This document shows positions 8,914 through 19,994 of a DNA stretch of 64,000 bases, one piece after another. The DNA is taken from contig JAWRVZ010000042.1 of assembly GCA_037043235.1 (NCBI GenBank), positions 852,501 to 916,500 of the forward strand, in the 5' to 3' direction. The position numbers and the translations under genes are program-made. Position 1 is the first letter of the stretch. Each line of letters starts with the position of its first letter. The notes below the pieces were generated by a model. That model worked only from the letters and a program-made list of their open reading frames with translations. It was not told where the DNA came from and did no database searches. This stretch comes from Rhodeus uyekii (Eukaryota; Chordata; Actinopteri; Cypriniformes; Acheilognathidae).

Positions 8914-9393
8914 TTACTCTCTTTTCCTTTTTGGAAGGTAGTGGAAAACAGAACCAACCGTGCTGACCACACACACCCCTCTACCACACTGCGTGGGCAG
9001 GCTGAGAGAAGTCTGGCACTTTTGTGAATACAATGCCCAACTCCTCAGAGCTGGGTCGTAGTTATTCAAGTCGGAAGAAACCGCACAGGGCGTGCTTCCG
9101 AAATCTGAGAAGTCCCCGCGATAGCGATCGCCACTGAGCCTCAGCTGCAGCAGGACCAAACCGCGAGTCTGAACAATCTCCTCGAAGACTGTCAGACAGG
9201 AATGGCAACCTACACAGTCGACGCCCTCGAGCGCAGACCATGTAAGATTAGCCCTCCCCCGCACCTTCCAGTGAGCGAGAACGACATCTCGATGCCGAAC
9301 TGCCATGACTGAGCCATGATGAGGTTCAGAATATGGATATCTTGGAGGCGCAGTGCCCAAGATTAGTGAAGGTGCAGTTAGTAAATTTGCCAT
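8914..9393 (-). pseudogene. DIRS gag-like Cys module, copy B
   Basis: An open - strand stretch of 159 codons contains VRHRDVVLAHWKVRGRANLT and LEGVDCVGCHSCLTVFEE, repeating copy A. The DNA repeat behind the two copies is 9164-9402 against 8140-8391. Beyond the shared part the frames differ (copy B continues VLLQLRLSGDRYRGDF). The frame probably survives by chance in GC-rich repeat DNA. The gag assignment is inferred from the clearer copy D at 9800-10027. Confidence 0.45.
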
Positions 9394-9402
9394 ATCTGCG
9401 CA
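9164..9402 (-). repeat. Module W, copy 2
   Basis: Partner of 8140-8391. Small insertions and deletions separate the two copies. It encodes the conserved part of gag-like copy B. Confidence 0.7.
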
Positions 9403-9540
9403 CTTTTCTCAACCACACGTGAAATCCCTTTTCTTTTAAACTAGACTCGGGGCACGCGAACAGCAAGTCCATACACATCTTCGTTTGCTCTCTCAGTCAG
9501 ACGCTAACACAAAATACAGCTCCTCAGAGCTGAAAAAGTG

Positions 9541-9611
9541 CATCAGACTGGGTTTCGAACCCGGGTCTATTGCGTGATAGGCAAACGCAGTATCCACTGT
9601 ACCACAGTAGA
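9541..9611 (-). pseudogene. tRNA-Asp-like sequence, probably non-functional
   Basis: Read on the - strand this has a D-arm/A-box-like part (TGGTACAGTGGATA), an anticodon stem TTTGC/GCAAT around the loop CTATCAC, and a T-arm with GGGTTCGAAACCC. It lines up best with tRNA-Asp, but the anticodon is ATC instead of GTC and the acceptor ends pair poorly. It sits inside the modular DIRS element between gag-like modules. It could be a retroposed tRNA pseudogene or the head of a SINE; a working tRNA is unlikely. Confidence 0.35.
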
Positions 9612-9719
9612 CACATACTACCTGAGATGCGAATTTGTTATAACAAAGCTTCTCGGAGATGGACCGTGAACCCAGCGTCAGCAATCTTCGCTGAGCCTCA
9701 GCAGCAGCGAGATCGAAAC

Positions 9720-9790
9720 TGAGCTCACAATATCCGCAGCCAGCGCCCTCGAGCGATACGACTACAGTAGAGAGTTCTCATCCCCCGAGT
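9720..9790 (-). pseudogene. DIRS gag-like Cys module, copy C (remnant)
   Basis: The - strand reads LEGAGCGYCELSFDLAAAEA. This keeps the LEG-x-x-C-x-x-C start and the AAAEA stretch that copy D has after its Cys motif. Most of the module is missing. Confidence 0.35.
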
Positions 9791-9799
9791 CTACGGAGC

Positions 9800-10027
9800 T
9801 CATCCTCGGACGAGCTCCAGAAGCCCGGGGGAAGGGGGAGACACATGTGATCCCCATGACCGGGACCGCCGCAACGCCTCAGCGGCAGCGGGACCCATGC
9901 CACGAGGACCACGCGCTCTAGCAGCCTCCCCGAAGGCTGCTAGGCGAGAGCAGAGAGTCAGCGGTGGAAACCGCTCACAATCCGCACAGGCAACGCCCTT
10001 GAGCGCTGCCAGTGCATGCCTTTTCAC
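9800..10027 (-). pseudogene. DIRS gag N-terminal fragment, copy D
   Basis: The - strand frame of 75 codons contains ALKGVACADCERFPPLTLCS followed by RLAAFGEAARARG. Fish DIRS gag proteins carry a CxxC motif followed by a short S/T-L-x-S-R-L-A-F helix in this arrangement, so I read it as the N-terminal region of gag. The upstream part is cut off where the element meets AT-rich DNA. The frame ends inside the repeat array. Confidence 0.5.
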
Positions 10028-10638
10028 TTATATTTGTATTGCCAAGCTTTTGCTCGGGTTAGAGGTAAATTAATAATCTGGCATCAGCATGACAAAACCT
10101 CAAAAAAGCTTAACAATAGTAAATCATCATCAGTTCACATGAACTGAGAATGAACTCGACCGTAAAAAGGAAGATCACTGATGGATAAATAGTTTTAATT
10201 TTTCCTTCCACACCTTAACTGAAAGCTAAAACATGAAATTCTTCAGTCAGATGGGTGATTGATATATTCCAGAATGGTGGTTCTTTGATTAAGTTTATGG
10301 TTCATGAGATTTTTATATTGGTTTTGGCGATGTATTGTAGTATATATATGCTGAAGGTATTACATTTACATATTGCATGTATTAAAATTCATCATTTCAT
10401 CTCATACCTTTTGCTATACACACGAATGATTCTTTAAATAATGTAGCCTGTTGTGGAAAGGGTGTTATTATTTTTCTTAACTCTCTAAGATTTTGACCTG
10501 GTGAGCAATAAAATGGCACAAAATATCTCAAAGACTGAAACATCTCGGGCTGGGGTCTTTTCAATTTCGGTCAGAGCAATGCCCATCAACCACATAAATC
10601 ACTACTATATTGTGGTGGTGAGTTTTGCATGGGAACCG
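10028..10638. other. Unique AT-rich sequence, nothing recognised
   Basis: No gene or repeat structure seen between the DIRS derivative and the microsatellite. Confidence 0.5.
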
Positions 10639-12189
<1,551 letters not shown>

Positions 12190-13331
12190 TCTAATGTCTC
12201 TAGCCACACCTAATCTTGATTACTGCCACACCTGCTCTCAATCAAGAAATCGCTTAAATTGGATCTGCCTGACAAAGTGATGTAGACCAAAAGTTCTTCA
12301 AAAGCTAGCCATCGTGCCAAGGTCCAAATCAATTCAGGATCAAATGTGAAAAAGTATTTGATGTCTATCAATCTGGAAAAGGTTATAAAGCCATTTCTTA
12401 AGCTTTGCCACTAAGCCATAATCCACAAATATCAAAACATGGAACAGTGGTGAACCTTCCCAGGGGTGGCCAGTTGACCAAAATTACCAAAAGAGGACAG
12501 CAATGACTAATCCAAGAGGTCAAAAAAGACACCACAACATCCAAAGAACTGCATTTGCCTTGGTTACGGTCAGTGTTCATGACTGGGCAAAAACATTGAA
12601 GAGTTCCTAGACAAAACTTACTGCAGAGCAAAAGAAGATTAAGGCTTATTCTTTTTTTTTTCTACCATCAACAACCCAAAAACATCTTGAGGATCCTTTT
12701 GGGAAAATACCCTGTGGACAGAAAAGACAAAAGTTGACCTTTGTGGAAGGTGTACACCATTGCATTTGGCGTGAAAGTAACATTGCATTTCATCATACCA
12801 AATTAAAATATGGTGATTGTCTGGGACCATTTTGCTGCTTACGGACCTGGAAGACTTGCTGTGATAAATGAAACCATGAATTTTGCGGTCTACCAAAAAA
12901 TCCTAAAGGGGAATGTCCGGCCATCTGTTTGTGACCTCAAGCTGAAGCGAACTTGGGTTCTGCAGCAGGACAATGATACAAAACACACCAGCAAGACCAC
13001 CACTGAATGGTTGAAGAAAAACAAAATGAAGACTTTGGAGTGGCCTAGTCAAAGTCCTGACCTGAATCTTATTGAGATGCTGTGGCATGACCTTAAAAAG
13101 CCAGTTCATGCTCAAAAACCCTCCAATGAATTACAACAATTCTGCAAAGATGAGTGAGCCAAAATTTCTCCACATTGCTATAAAAGACTCCTTCATTTAA
13201 AAACGGCATTTTGTTTACTCATATTTGACTAATATTTAAATTAGTTTGATGATCTGAAACATTTAAGTGTGACAAAACATTTAAAAAAAAAGAAATCAGG
13301 AAGGGGGCGAACTCTTTTTCACACCCCTGTA
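12190..13331 (+). mobile_element. Tc1-like DNA transposon, 5'-truncated and dead
   Basis: From about 12190 the sequence follows a fish Tc1 element: 5' leader (GCCACACCTGCTCTCAATCA), transposase region, 3' leader and the right terminus ending ACTCTTTTTCACACCCCTGT followed by A at 13331. The right terminal repeat contains AGAAATCAGGAAGGGGGC. The matching left terminal repeat is not found, so the left end is lost or was replaced. Confidence 0.8.
12314..13157 (+). pseudogene. Tc1 transposase pseudogene
   Basis: The start codon position reads GTG instead of ATG (at 12314, before a PRSK-like start). Many stops and frameshifts break the first two thirds. From 12810 a frame of 115 codons stays open and shows VNRPSV-type central sequence (NVRPSVCDLKLKRTWVLQQD), the second catalytic Asp in QQDNDTKHTSK, and the final Glu in SPDLNLIEMLWHDLK. 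At the first catalytic position, near 12714, the usual W-T-D-E reads W-T-E-K, so the first Asp is lost. Family members cut and paste DNA at TA sites with a DDE nuclease. This copy cannot be active. Confidence 0.8.
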
Positions 13332-14978
13332 GTTGACTGCATAATACATCGGCGAGGGGGAAAAAAATGTAATTACCCATGTCAACTGTGCATTCTTAAA
13401 CTTGGACTCACTGACATGTAGTTAAAGTTCGATGGACACATTGATCTTATGTCAAATATCAACCAGCGGCCTATACATCACATGATTAGACTAGTTGAAT
13501 ACCATTGTTGTCCAGGTTTAGCCTTGCTAAATCAGGCCTGTGCAACAGAGCTAGTGAATCCAGGAGAGCATTTCAGCATTTGTCTTATGCTTGCATATTG
13601 ACTCTGCCATCTTTTAAGGTCGAAGGCTTATTTGATCGTGCAAACTGGTTTGGGTGACAATCAATAATGCAATTTTCAGTAAGAAGAGCAAAGCAAGAAG
13701 TTTGTGTCATAGCCTCCTGCATGAATCTGCAACAGGAGAAAGACAGATATCCTGCATTAAAGGCAGCCTGCCATTTTTATACATCCCTCTCCACACTCTT
13801 AATTATTTGCATGCTTAACGAAATTTTAACTTTAACAAAATAGGCAGTCCAACATAAACAGTCCATAGGAGTAAACCAATGCAACAATATTACAGAATAT
13901 AATACAAAACAATAGGTAGGGCTTAAAATACACAGAAGACAAACTGAACAAGAAACCAGAACAACAAATAATGAATGATAACTTGTGCAAACATGAACAG
14001 GTATAACCCAATTAAAACTCAATAAATGTAAACCTAACCCTTACACACATCCTTAGAGCTTATTAATAACACCCTTTTTATTGTATTAAATGGAGAATCC
14101 AACATTCCAGATGCATTAATGTGTAAAATTCATATAAATAAATTAAATGAGGGGGGAAAAAGAGATTAAGCAAGTTACAAGTCTTAAGTTACAAGTGACA
14201 AGTGAGAATTAAGAGCTAAAATGAAGGGCTGAAAACCGCAGTCCCAGGCTTCTCCTTGCACACCCATCCTTGTAAAGGGCTCCCGTTGCCATGGCAATGT
14301 GGCCTGTACAGAACCAGTAAAGATTCTGTTTCTTTAAAGATCTTCCCTAGAGCCTTGCTGAATTCATCAAACTTGTAGTCGAATGAAATTAAGGGTGGAC
14401 CATTGTGTTCTGTTGTTTCTTGCCTGGCTTTTTTTCTGATTGTGTAGTGTTTAATGATCATCAGTTCAGAGCCAACCTCCCCCCCCCCACCCCACACCCC
14501 ACACCCCTCAAAAATATTTTAAATTGATTTATTTTGCTTTAAGAAAGTGAAAAGTTTATATTTTTGCTTATGCATGAAAAAATGGTTTTAAATATTTTTT
14601 GTAGAAACATTTGCAAGTATTTTTCAAGGTGAAATTTTATTATCAAAATGCTGCTGCTTGCCTGTTTTGGATTAGAATGTTTTGTATAGTCTCTGTACAG
14701 TAAATTTGAAGATAACGTCTTACACAAACTGGTTTGGTGCTGTTGTGTTCTTGTCTCAAACATTGCATTGGTGAAAAGGTTAGGCATATTGTCATTTTCT
14801 GAGTGACTCATACCCGTAAAATTTCTTTAGGGACTCTCCTAACTGTCTCTTTCTCAGTTTGCTCCCTGGTGTTAGAATCTGGGCCTGTGGTTCTATGTCT
14901 AGCAGGGTGACATTTAATAGATGTCTCTCATCAGAATGTTAAAGGAGCCCTGCAGCCTCACCATGCCTGACAGATCCT
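13332..14978. other. Unique AT-rich sequence, nothing recognised
   Basis: No supported gene or terminal repeats. A C-rich patch lies at about 14475-14510. Confidence 0.5.
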
Positions 14979-15020
14979 GTGTGCGTGCGTGCGTGTGTGT
15001 GTGTGTGAGAGAGAGAGAGA
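14979..15020. repeat. (GTGC)n/(GT)n/(GA)n microsatellite
   Basis: Simple repeat changing from GTGC to GT to GA units. Confidence 0.9.
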
Positions 15021-15808
15021 TGGAGAAAGTGGGTATGGTAACGATGTGGCGGTCCTTCATTTAGCCTGACACATTTTCTCGATTTCCTAAAAGTCCTAAA
15101 ATTAGTCTAGATGAGGATAAGTATAAAGTCCGACAAGCATAATCTGAATGTTTATAAAGACAGAGTAGTGCTCATTGATGTTGAAGATGATACAAAGTAA
15201 TCACGTAAAGTTGTGCTTTCTGCCAGTTACAGATACAGTTTGTCAAGAACAAACATGGCTTATGCCTTAATCACAGATAGATTATGGATATTTACAGCTG
15301 ATTGGATTACCCATTTCTTGTCATTGTCTTGTCTTGAAGCTTTATCATCTTATTATTTTTAAGGAGCTCTGTGCTCATAATAGGTATTAACCAAATTAAA
15401 GTAATAGCATTTCTGTCTAGATGCTGTTCACATATTTTCAGAATAACAACAGTCTGGTTAGACTAACACAAATCCAAACTAAATTAAACTCAGTTGGTTG
15501 TTCCTATTGGAAACACCTGATTGCATCACATTAAATCGACTAGCATCCGTTCCAATGTTTGCAAAGCAGCTCCAGACACTTTTATTTTCCCTATCTATCT
15601 GATATAATTTTATTTACAAATGTTAATTTGATTGAATGCACTTTAATTTCTTCTATAACTTCAGTCTTCACAAGCTACATTTGATGTAATGGTCAGGAAA
15701 ATCATTAAGAATTAAATTGCTTTGGATGTTAAAATATGCTCTTAAAACCAAGAGCGAGTATGGTTTTTTTTTTTTTTTTTTTTGTAGGTTGGTTATGTAA
15801 CAGTCAGT
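15021..15808. other. Unique sequence, nothing recognised
   Basis: AT-rich with a poly-T run at about 15763-15783. No gene support. Confidence 0.5.
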
Positions 15809-16593
15809 AGCTATGCTTCCATCCAAAGATGAACTTGAAGTTGTGCTCAAAATTGGCATATCACTTACGTTTCCATCCTATGTGTTCAAGAGAACAAAAT
15901 CGCCACTTCCTAGGAGATTGAAGCAAAATATCTGCAATAAAAACGGAATGTTACATTAACATATCAGCAACGTTTACAACCGACAAAGACAAATGATCAT
16001 AGGAGGATATATATTGACAAACACGGGATGAGGAACAGCTGACGAGACTTAGGAAGGTGATTAGACACAGACAGGATTGTGCAGGACCTGGAAGATACAT
16101 AAAGGAACCCGGATATGACGGACACGACAAGACTGTGACACATGGAAGACACTGTGAATGTGAACAGCATGGAAGCACTTTTTTCCTCAATCATAAATAC
16201 CTTGCATCTTAGAGAGCACAGACAAAACATTTGAATGTGTGGTGTTTGTGAACACAATCATGTGAGATCGTTCTAGGAAGTCATAATACGGAATAATTTT
16301 GATAAAAGACTGGCTGTTATTTCCGAATAGCTAAAACAGCATTTGAGATTCTTTGTAATGAAATTTATCCAATGACATCCTCTATTGAGGGAGAAACACT
16401 TTTACTTTTTGAGCTTTGATTTATTCTATAAATGTTTCCATCGTAGTTTATGTGCATGCCTTAACAGATCAAATTTTTTACCTGATTCGATTGAGTGCAT
16501 GATTCTTTCTTTTTTTATGCACATTTTTAGAACTTCAATGCATCTTGGCATTTCCCTCCCAAATTTTGCATAAGCATAGGTGGATGGAAATGT
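15809..16593. mobile_element. Non-autonomous DNA repeat with TTCCATCC ends, carrying an insertion
   Basis: The left end AGCTATGCTTCCATCCAAAG and the right end GGTGGATGGAAATG face each other as imperfect inverted repeats. Internal blocks match the decayed piece at 24784-25090: CGCCACTTCCTAGGAG with GTCACTTCCTGGTA, CTTGCATCTTAGAG with CTTGCATCTCAGAG, and GTGTTTGTGAACACAATCAT with GTGTTTGGGAACACAGTCTT. A Gypsy-LTR-like block at about 15955-16145 is absent from the other copy and appears to be a nested insertion. Confidence 0.5.
15955..16145 (-). mobile_element. Possible LTR fragment nested in a DNA repeat
   Basis: Read on the - strand, the block starts near TGTCACAGTCTTGTCGTG, includes AGTCTCGTCAGCTGTTCC and a TATATATCC stretch. 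The order resembles the solo LTR at 38031-38364, which has ATTAGTCTCGTCAGGTGTTT and TTTAAAAACC. The ends are not clear and no target duplication is seen. Confidence 0.35.
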
Positions 16594-17026
16594 GGATACT
16601 TAGTTACTTTAGTGGAAACAGTGGCTGGTTTTGAGAGTGCTCCATATCTGTCTACCAGCAAAATTTTCTTGTACAGGTAGAAAAACCTGTTTGTGGCATT
16701 AAGTTGTCCCACTAGATGAGGGTGAAAAATCTATTAACCCAGCTCGGCTGCTGAGTCAGTCTTCCACTCTGTACTGGGACTGGGAAGAAGAAAACCTGAT
16801 GATTCAGCCCTAGTCTTCCTTCAGAAACTTGCTTATTCCATAAAGCAATTCTTTTTTCTGTTATAAATCCACTGTATGTAGTGGTAATGGTCATTTCTCA
16901 GCTTTGACTTTCCATGCATATAAATATTGATTGTGTTGGAATTCTTGAACCATTCTTTTATTTGGACATTGATTGACAAAGCCTTCTCTTTACAACCTGA
17001 GCTTACTTGTATCATATATAGCGTTC
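16594..17026. other. Unique sequence, nothing recognised
   Basis: No supported feature. Confidence 0.5.
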
Positions 17027-17197
17027 CTGTGTCTCAAACAGTAGAGAGTGCCGCTTGCAATGCCAAGGTTATGGGTTCAATTCCCAGGGAAAGCAAGAAC
17101 CTGCTAAAAAAAAATGTCAATATGTACCTTGAATGCAATGTAAGTCGCTTTGGATAAAAGCGTCTGCCAAATACATAAATGTAAATGTAATGCTTTT
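17027..17197 (+). mobile_element. tRNA-derived SINE
   Basis: The head has an A-box-like part (GTGTCTCAAACAGTAGAGAG) and a B box (GGGTTCAATTCCC). The tail has the widespread fish SINE/LINE 3' sequence GTCGCTTTGGATAAAAGCGT, followed by CTGCCAAATACATAAATG and short AAATGTA-type repeats. This is the full layout of a Pol III SINE mobilised by a LINE partner. A reverse copy without some parts lies at 34753-34868. Confidence 0.8.
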
Positions 17198-18596
17198 TTT
17201 TCCCTCTATGTACAAGTTCATTTATGAAGGCTGTTAAAAATGCTGTAAAATGTAAATGTAGATAATTCAGAGATATTTTCAGACAATTAATAAAAGAACA
17301 ATCCATTTTGTGTATGAGACCACACTGTTTAAATCGTGTTTCTAATGTGCTCAATCGGGAAGCTTTTAGTTAAAACAACAATTCTGTAAACCTATGTATA
17401 TAACTTTATGTTAATGGTTTATAATGATATGTGATCATTAGAGTTTTGTGAAACACCAAGTCTGTGGATTCTAATTCCTAATTCCAGTCCACCTTAAAAA
17501 GTCTGAGTTTTACAAATGGATTTAATTTGTCTTATGTTTATTATGGCAGAACAGCTGTAGCAATTTTCATTTAATTCGACATGCCTCTGGATGCCAGCTG
17601 AGAGCTTGAGAGTTTGTAGCAAAGGAATTTAACTTTACAACTTTTTACGTATACAAAATAATTTTTGAATAGATTTGGATGTTTTAATATACAAGCCCTA
17701 TACTGTATAACTAATAGTTTTTTTTTTGTGTGAACTCTTGGTGTCTGCACAAACAGATGGTTCCATTTAACTTATATTGCACTTTCTAAAATATAGAGTT
17801 GTTTTTTTGATGCATTGAAAGTTGCTCTTCAACTGCTTAAAAACAAGTAAGGGTTGTTTGACCTGCAAGATGCTAATGAGATACAACTTGAAGGTTATGG
17901 TACTGTTCTGTGTTATGACTATTCAAATATGCTTTAAGTCCAACCCATTTTAATTGTTCACAATTTACATGATTACTCTGAACCCACTGATTATGTATTT
18001 CAGACTGTGAACCACAATTTGCACTAAATATGATAATTAACATAATTGTAGGAGAATAATTGGGCAATTCTTAATGCTTGCTTGCCATAATGTTATCATA
18101 ATAATATCCCTTATGCTTCAATGGCTCTTTTTAGAAAAGGTCTTCTTGTCTTGTTTCTTGCTTTACAGTATGAAGTCTTTTAACTTTTTTTTTTTTAAAT
18201 TACATAATTGGGTCATTGCTAAAGAAGATTTAGGTGGGTGTGAAACAGAAGCAGACTTATTGTGAGTGTGAGTTAGGGTTAGCTTATGTAAAAGAAATAA
18301 ACCCAGATATAAAATCTTGACATCTACTCACAATCATGCTTATCCAAATCTGTGATTATTTTCTTTCTTTCTTTAGAACACAATGGAACCGAACGGACAT
18401 TTACTGAATGTCAAGCTCCAAAGGGACCAAAATGTCCATACAACCTGTGTAAATTCCAAGCTTTCTACAGGTAGACAATATATTCTCATGAGGATTAGAT
18501 CATTAAAGTCTCAAAATTCCTGCCTCCTTGCCAGGCTTTAAGCAATTTTATGAGTAGATGACATAATTTTGGTGAACCTTTTCAAAATGATGACCA
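17198..18596. other. Unique AT-rich sequence, nothing recognised
   Basis: No supported gene. It ends at the target site of the LTR element. Confidence 0.5.
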
Positions 18597-18601
18597 CCTA
18601 C

Positions 18602-18901
18602 TGTTACGGTTTCGTTTCGGAGGCAGACTCGAAGACACCGGTACCAGAAACATAGTGTTTTATTATCGCAAGGAACTCAGGCAGGGCAATAAACACAGAG
18701 TAAACGCAAACGAGAACCGACAACTGAATGGAGAACACGGAGAACTAAATACATAGACAGTGATTAACCAAAAGACAAAACACCTGTGAATGATTTGTGA
18801 TGATCTGTGGCCATGGAAACAAATGAGTGACTGAAGGAACTGAACCAAAACAACGTGAACAATGGGCAAAATAAGAGTCCTTGGTGACGGTGACTGTGAC
18901 A
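18602..18901 (-). repeat. 3' LTR
   Basis: 300 bp, by eye identical to 22274-22573. Read on the - strand it starts TGTCACAGTCACCGTCACC and ends AACGAAACCGTAACA. The AATAAA polyadenylation signal lies at 18659-18664 (complement). Confidence 0.92.
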
Positions 18902-19994
18902 TTACACCCCCCCTCCGGAAGGCGCGACCTCGCGCCGACGAGAGTTCAAAATTGGGTGGGGGGGTGGGCACCCTAGAGACCAGGGTATCCAGAGTCCAGG
19001 AGGTCTCCAGGGTGGTGCCGGAGGATCTGGGACCCAAGGTGGCGCCGCCCTCCAGGGTGGTGCCGGCGGTGGCTCAGGCGGGGCCGACTGGAGTGCCGGC
19101 GGTGGCTCAGGCGGGGCCGGCTGGAGTGCCGGCTGGGGTGCCGGCGGTGGCTCAGGCGGGGCCGGCTGGGGTGCCGGCGGTGGCTCAGGCGGGGCCGGCT
19201 GGAGTGCCGGCTGGGGTGCCGGCGGAGGCTCTGGGAGGGCCGGCGGAGGCTCTGGGAGGGCCGGCTGGAGGGCCGGCTGGGGTGCCGGCGGAGGCTCTGG
19301 GAGGGCCGGCGGAGGCTCTGGGAGGGCCGGCTGCGGCTGCACCGGCGGAGGCTCTGGGAGGGCCGGCTGGAGTGCCGGCTGGGGTGCTGGCCGTGGAGGT
19401 TCTGGGAGGGCCGGCTGCGGCTGCACCGGCGGAGGCTCTGGGAGGGCCGGCTGCGGCTGCACCGGCGGAGGCTCTGGGAGGGCCGGCTGGAGTGCCGGCT
19501 GGGGTGCCGGCGGTGGCTCAGGCGGGGCCGGCTGGAGTGCCGGCTGGGGTGCCGGCGGTGGCTCAGGCGGGGCCGGCTGGAGTGCCGGCTGGGGTGCCGG
19601 CTGGGGTGCCGGCTGGGGTGCCGGCTGGGGTGCCGGCTGGGGTGCCGGCGGTGGCTCAGGCGGGGCCGGCTGGAATGCCGGCTGGGGTGCCGACGGAGGC
19701 TCTGGGAGGGCCGGCGGAGGCTGCACCGGCGGAGGCTCTGGGAGGGCCGGCTGGAGTGCCGGCTGGGGTGCTGGCCGTGGAGGTTCTGGGAGGGCCGGCT
19801 GCGGCTGCACCGGCGGAGGCTCTGGGAGGGCCGGCTGCGGCTGCACCGGCGGAGGCTCTGGCGGGTCGGGCCACGGCGGCGGAGGCTCTGGCGGGTCGGG
19901 CCACGGCAGCTCAGGCTCTGGCGGGTCGGGCCACGGCAGCTCAGGCTCTGGCGGGTCGGGCCACGGCAGCTCAGGCTCTGGCTTGAGGATCAGG
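18902..19994 (-). pseudogene. Pro/Glu-rich C-terminal frame of the LTR element
   Basis: On the - strand this frame is open from the edge of the 15-bp array to a TAA at 18902-18904, one base from the LTR. A Met occurs only at 19846. It encodes repeats such as PELPWPDPPE (30-bp DNA unit, several copies at about 19860-19975) and ALPEPPPAPQPALQPA-type sequence, and ends GGGV inside the polypurine tract. It lies in the phase that would continue the gag-like frame but for a 4-bp insertion near 19991-19994. It is low-complexity and no domain is recognised. It may be translated only in copies without the shift. Confidence 0.5.
19060..19975. repeat. GC-rich compound minisatellite
   Basis: Interleaved variants of GGTGGCTCAGGCGGGGCCGG, CTGGGGTGCCGG and GGAGGCTCTGGGAGGGCCGG, ending in 30-bp units with TCTGGCGGGTCGGGCCACGG. 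The repeat has higher-order shuffling of sub-units rather than a single period. It is much richer in GC than the flanks of the LTR element. Confidence 0.9.

Larger units (their letters stand above)
5355..10027 (-). mobile_element. DIRS-derived modular element, reverse orientation
   Basis: The left edge carries a perfect 60-bp inverted-repeat pair (5355-5414 and 5588-5647), laid out like the 3' end of the first DIRS element when read on the - strand. The right part encodes decayed gag-like Cys modules on the - strand. Between them lie GC-rich repeated modules in contrast to the AT-rich flanks. RT, RNase H and recombinase sequences are absent. The simplest reading is a non-autonomous DIRS derivative that kept gag pieces and the 3' tail and expanded by internal duplication. 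The right edge at about 10027 is set by the abrupt return to AT-rich DNA. Confidence 0.6.
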
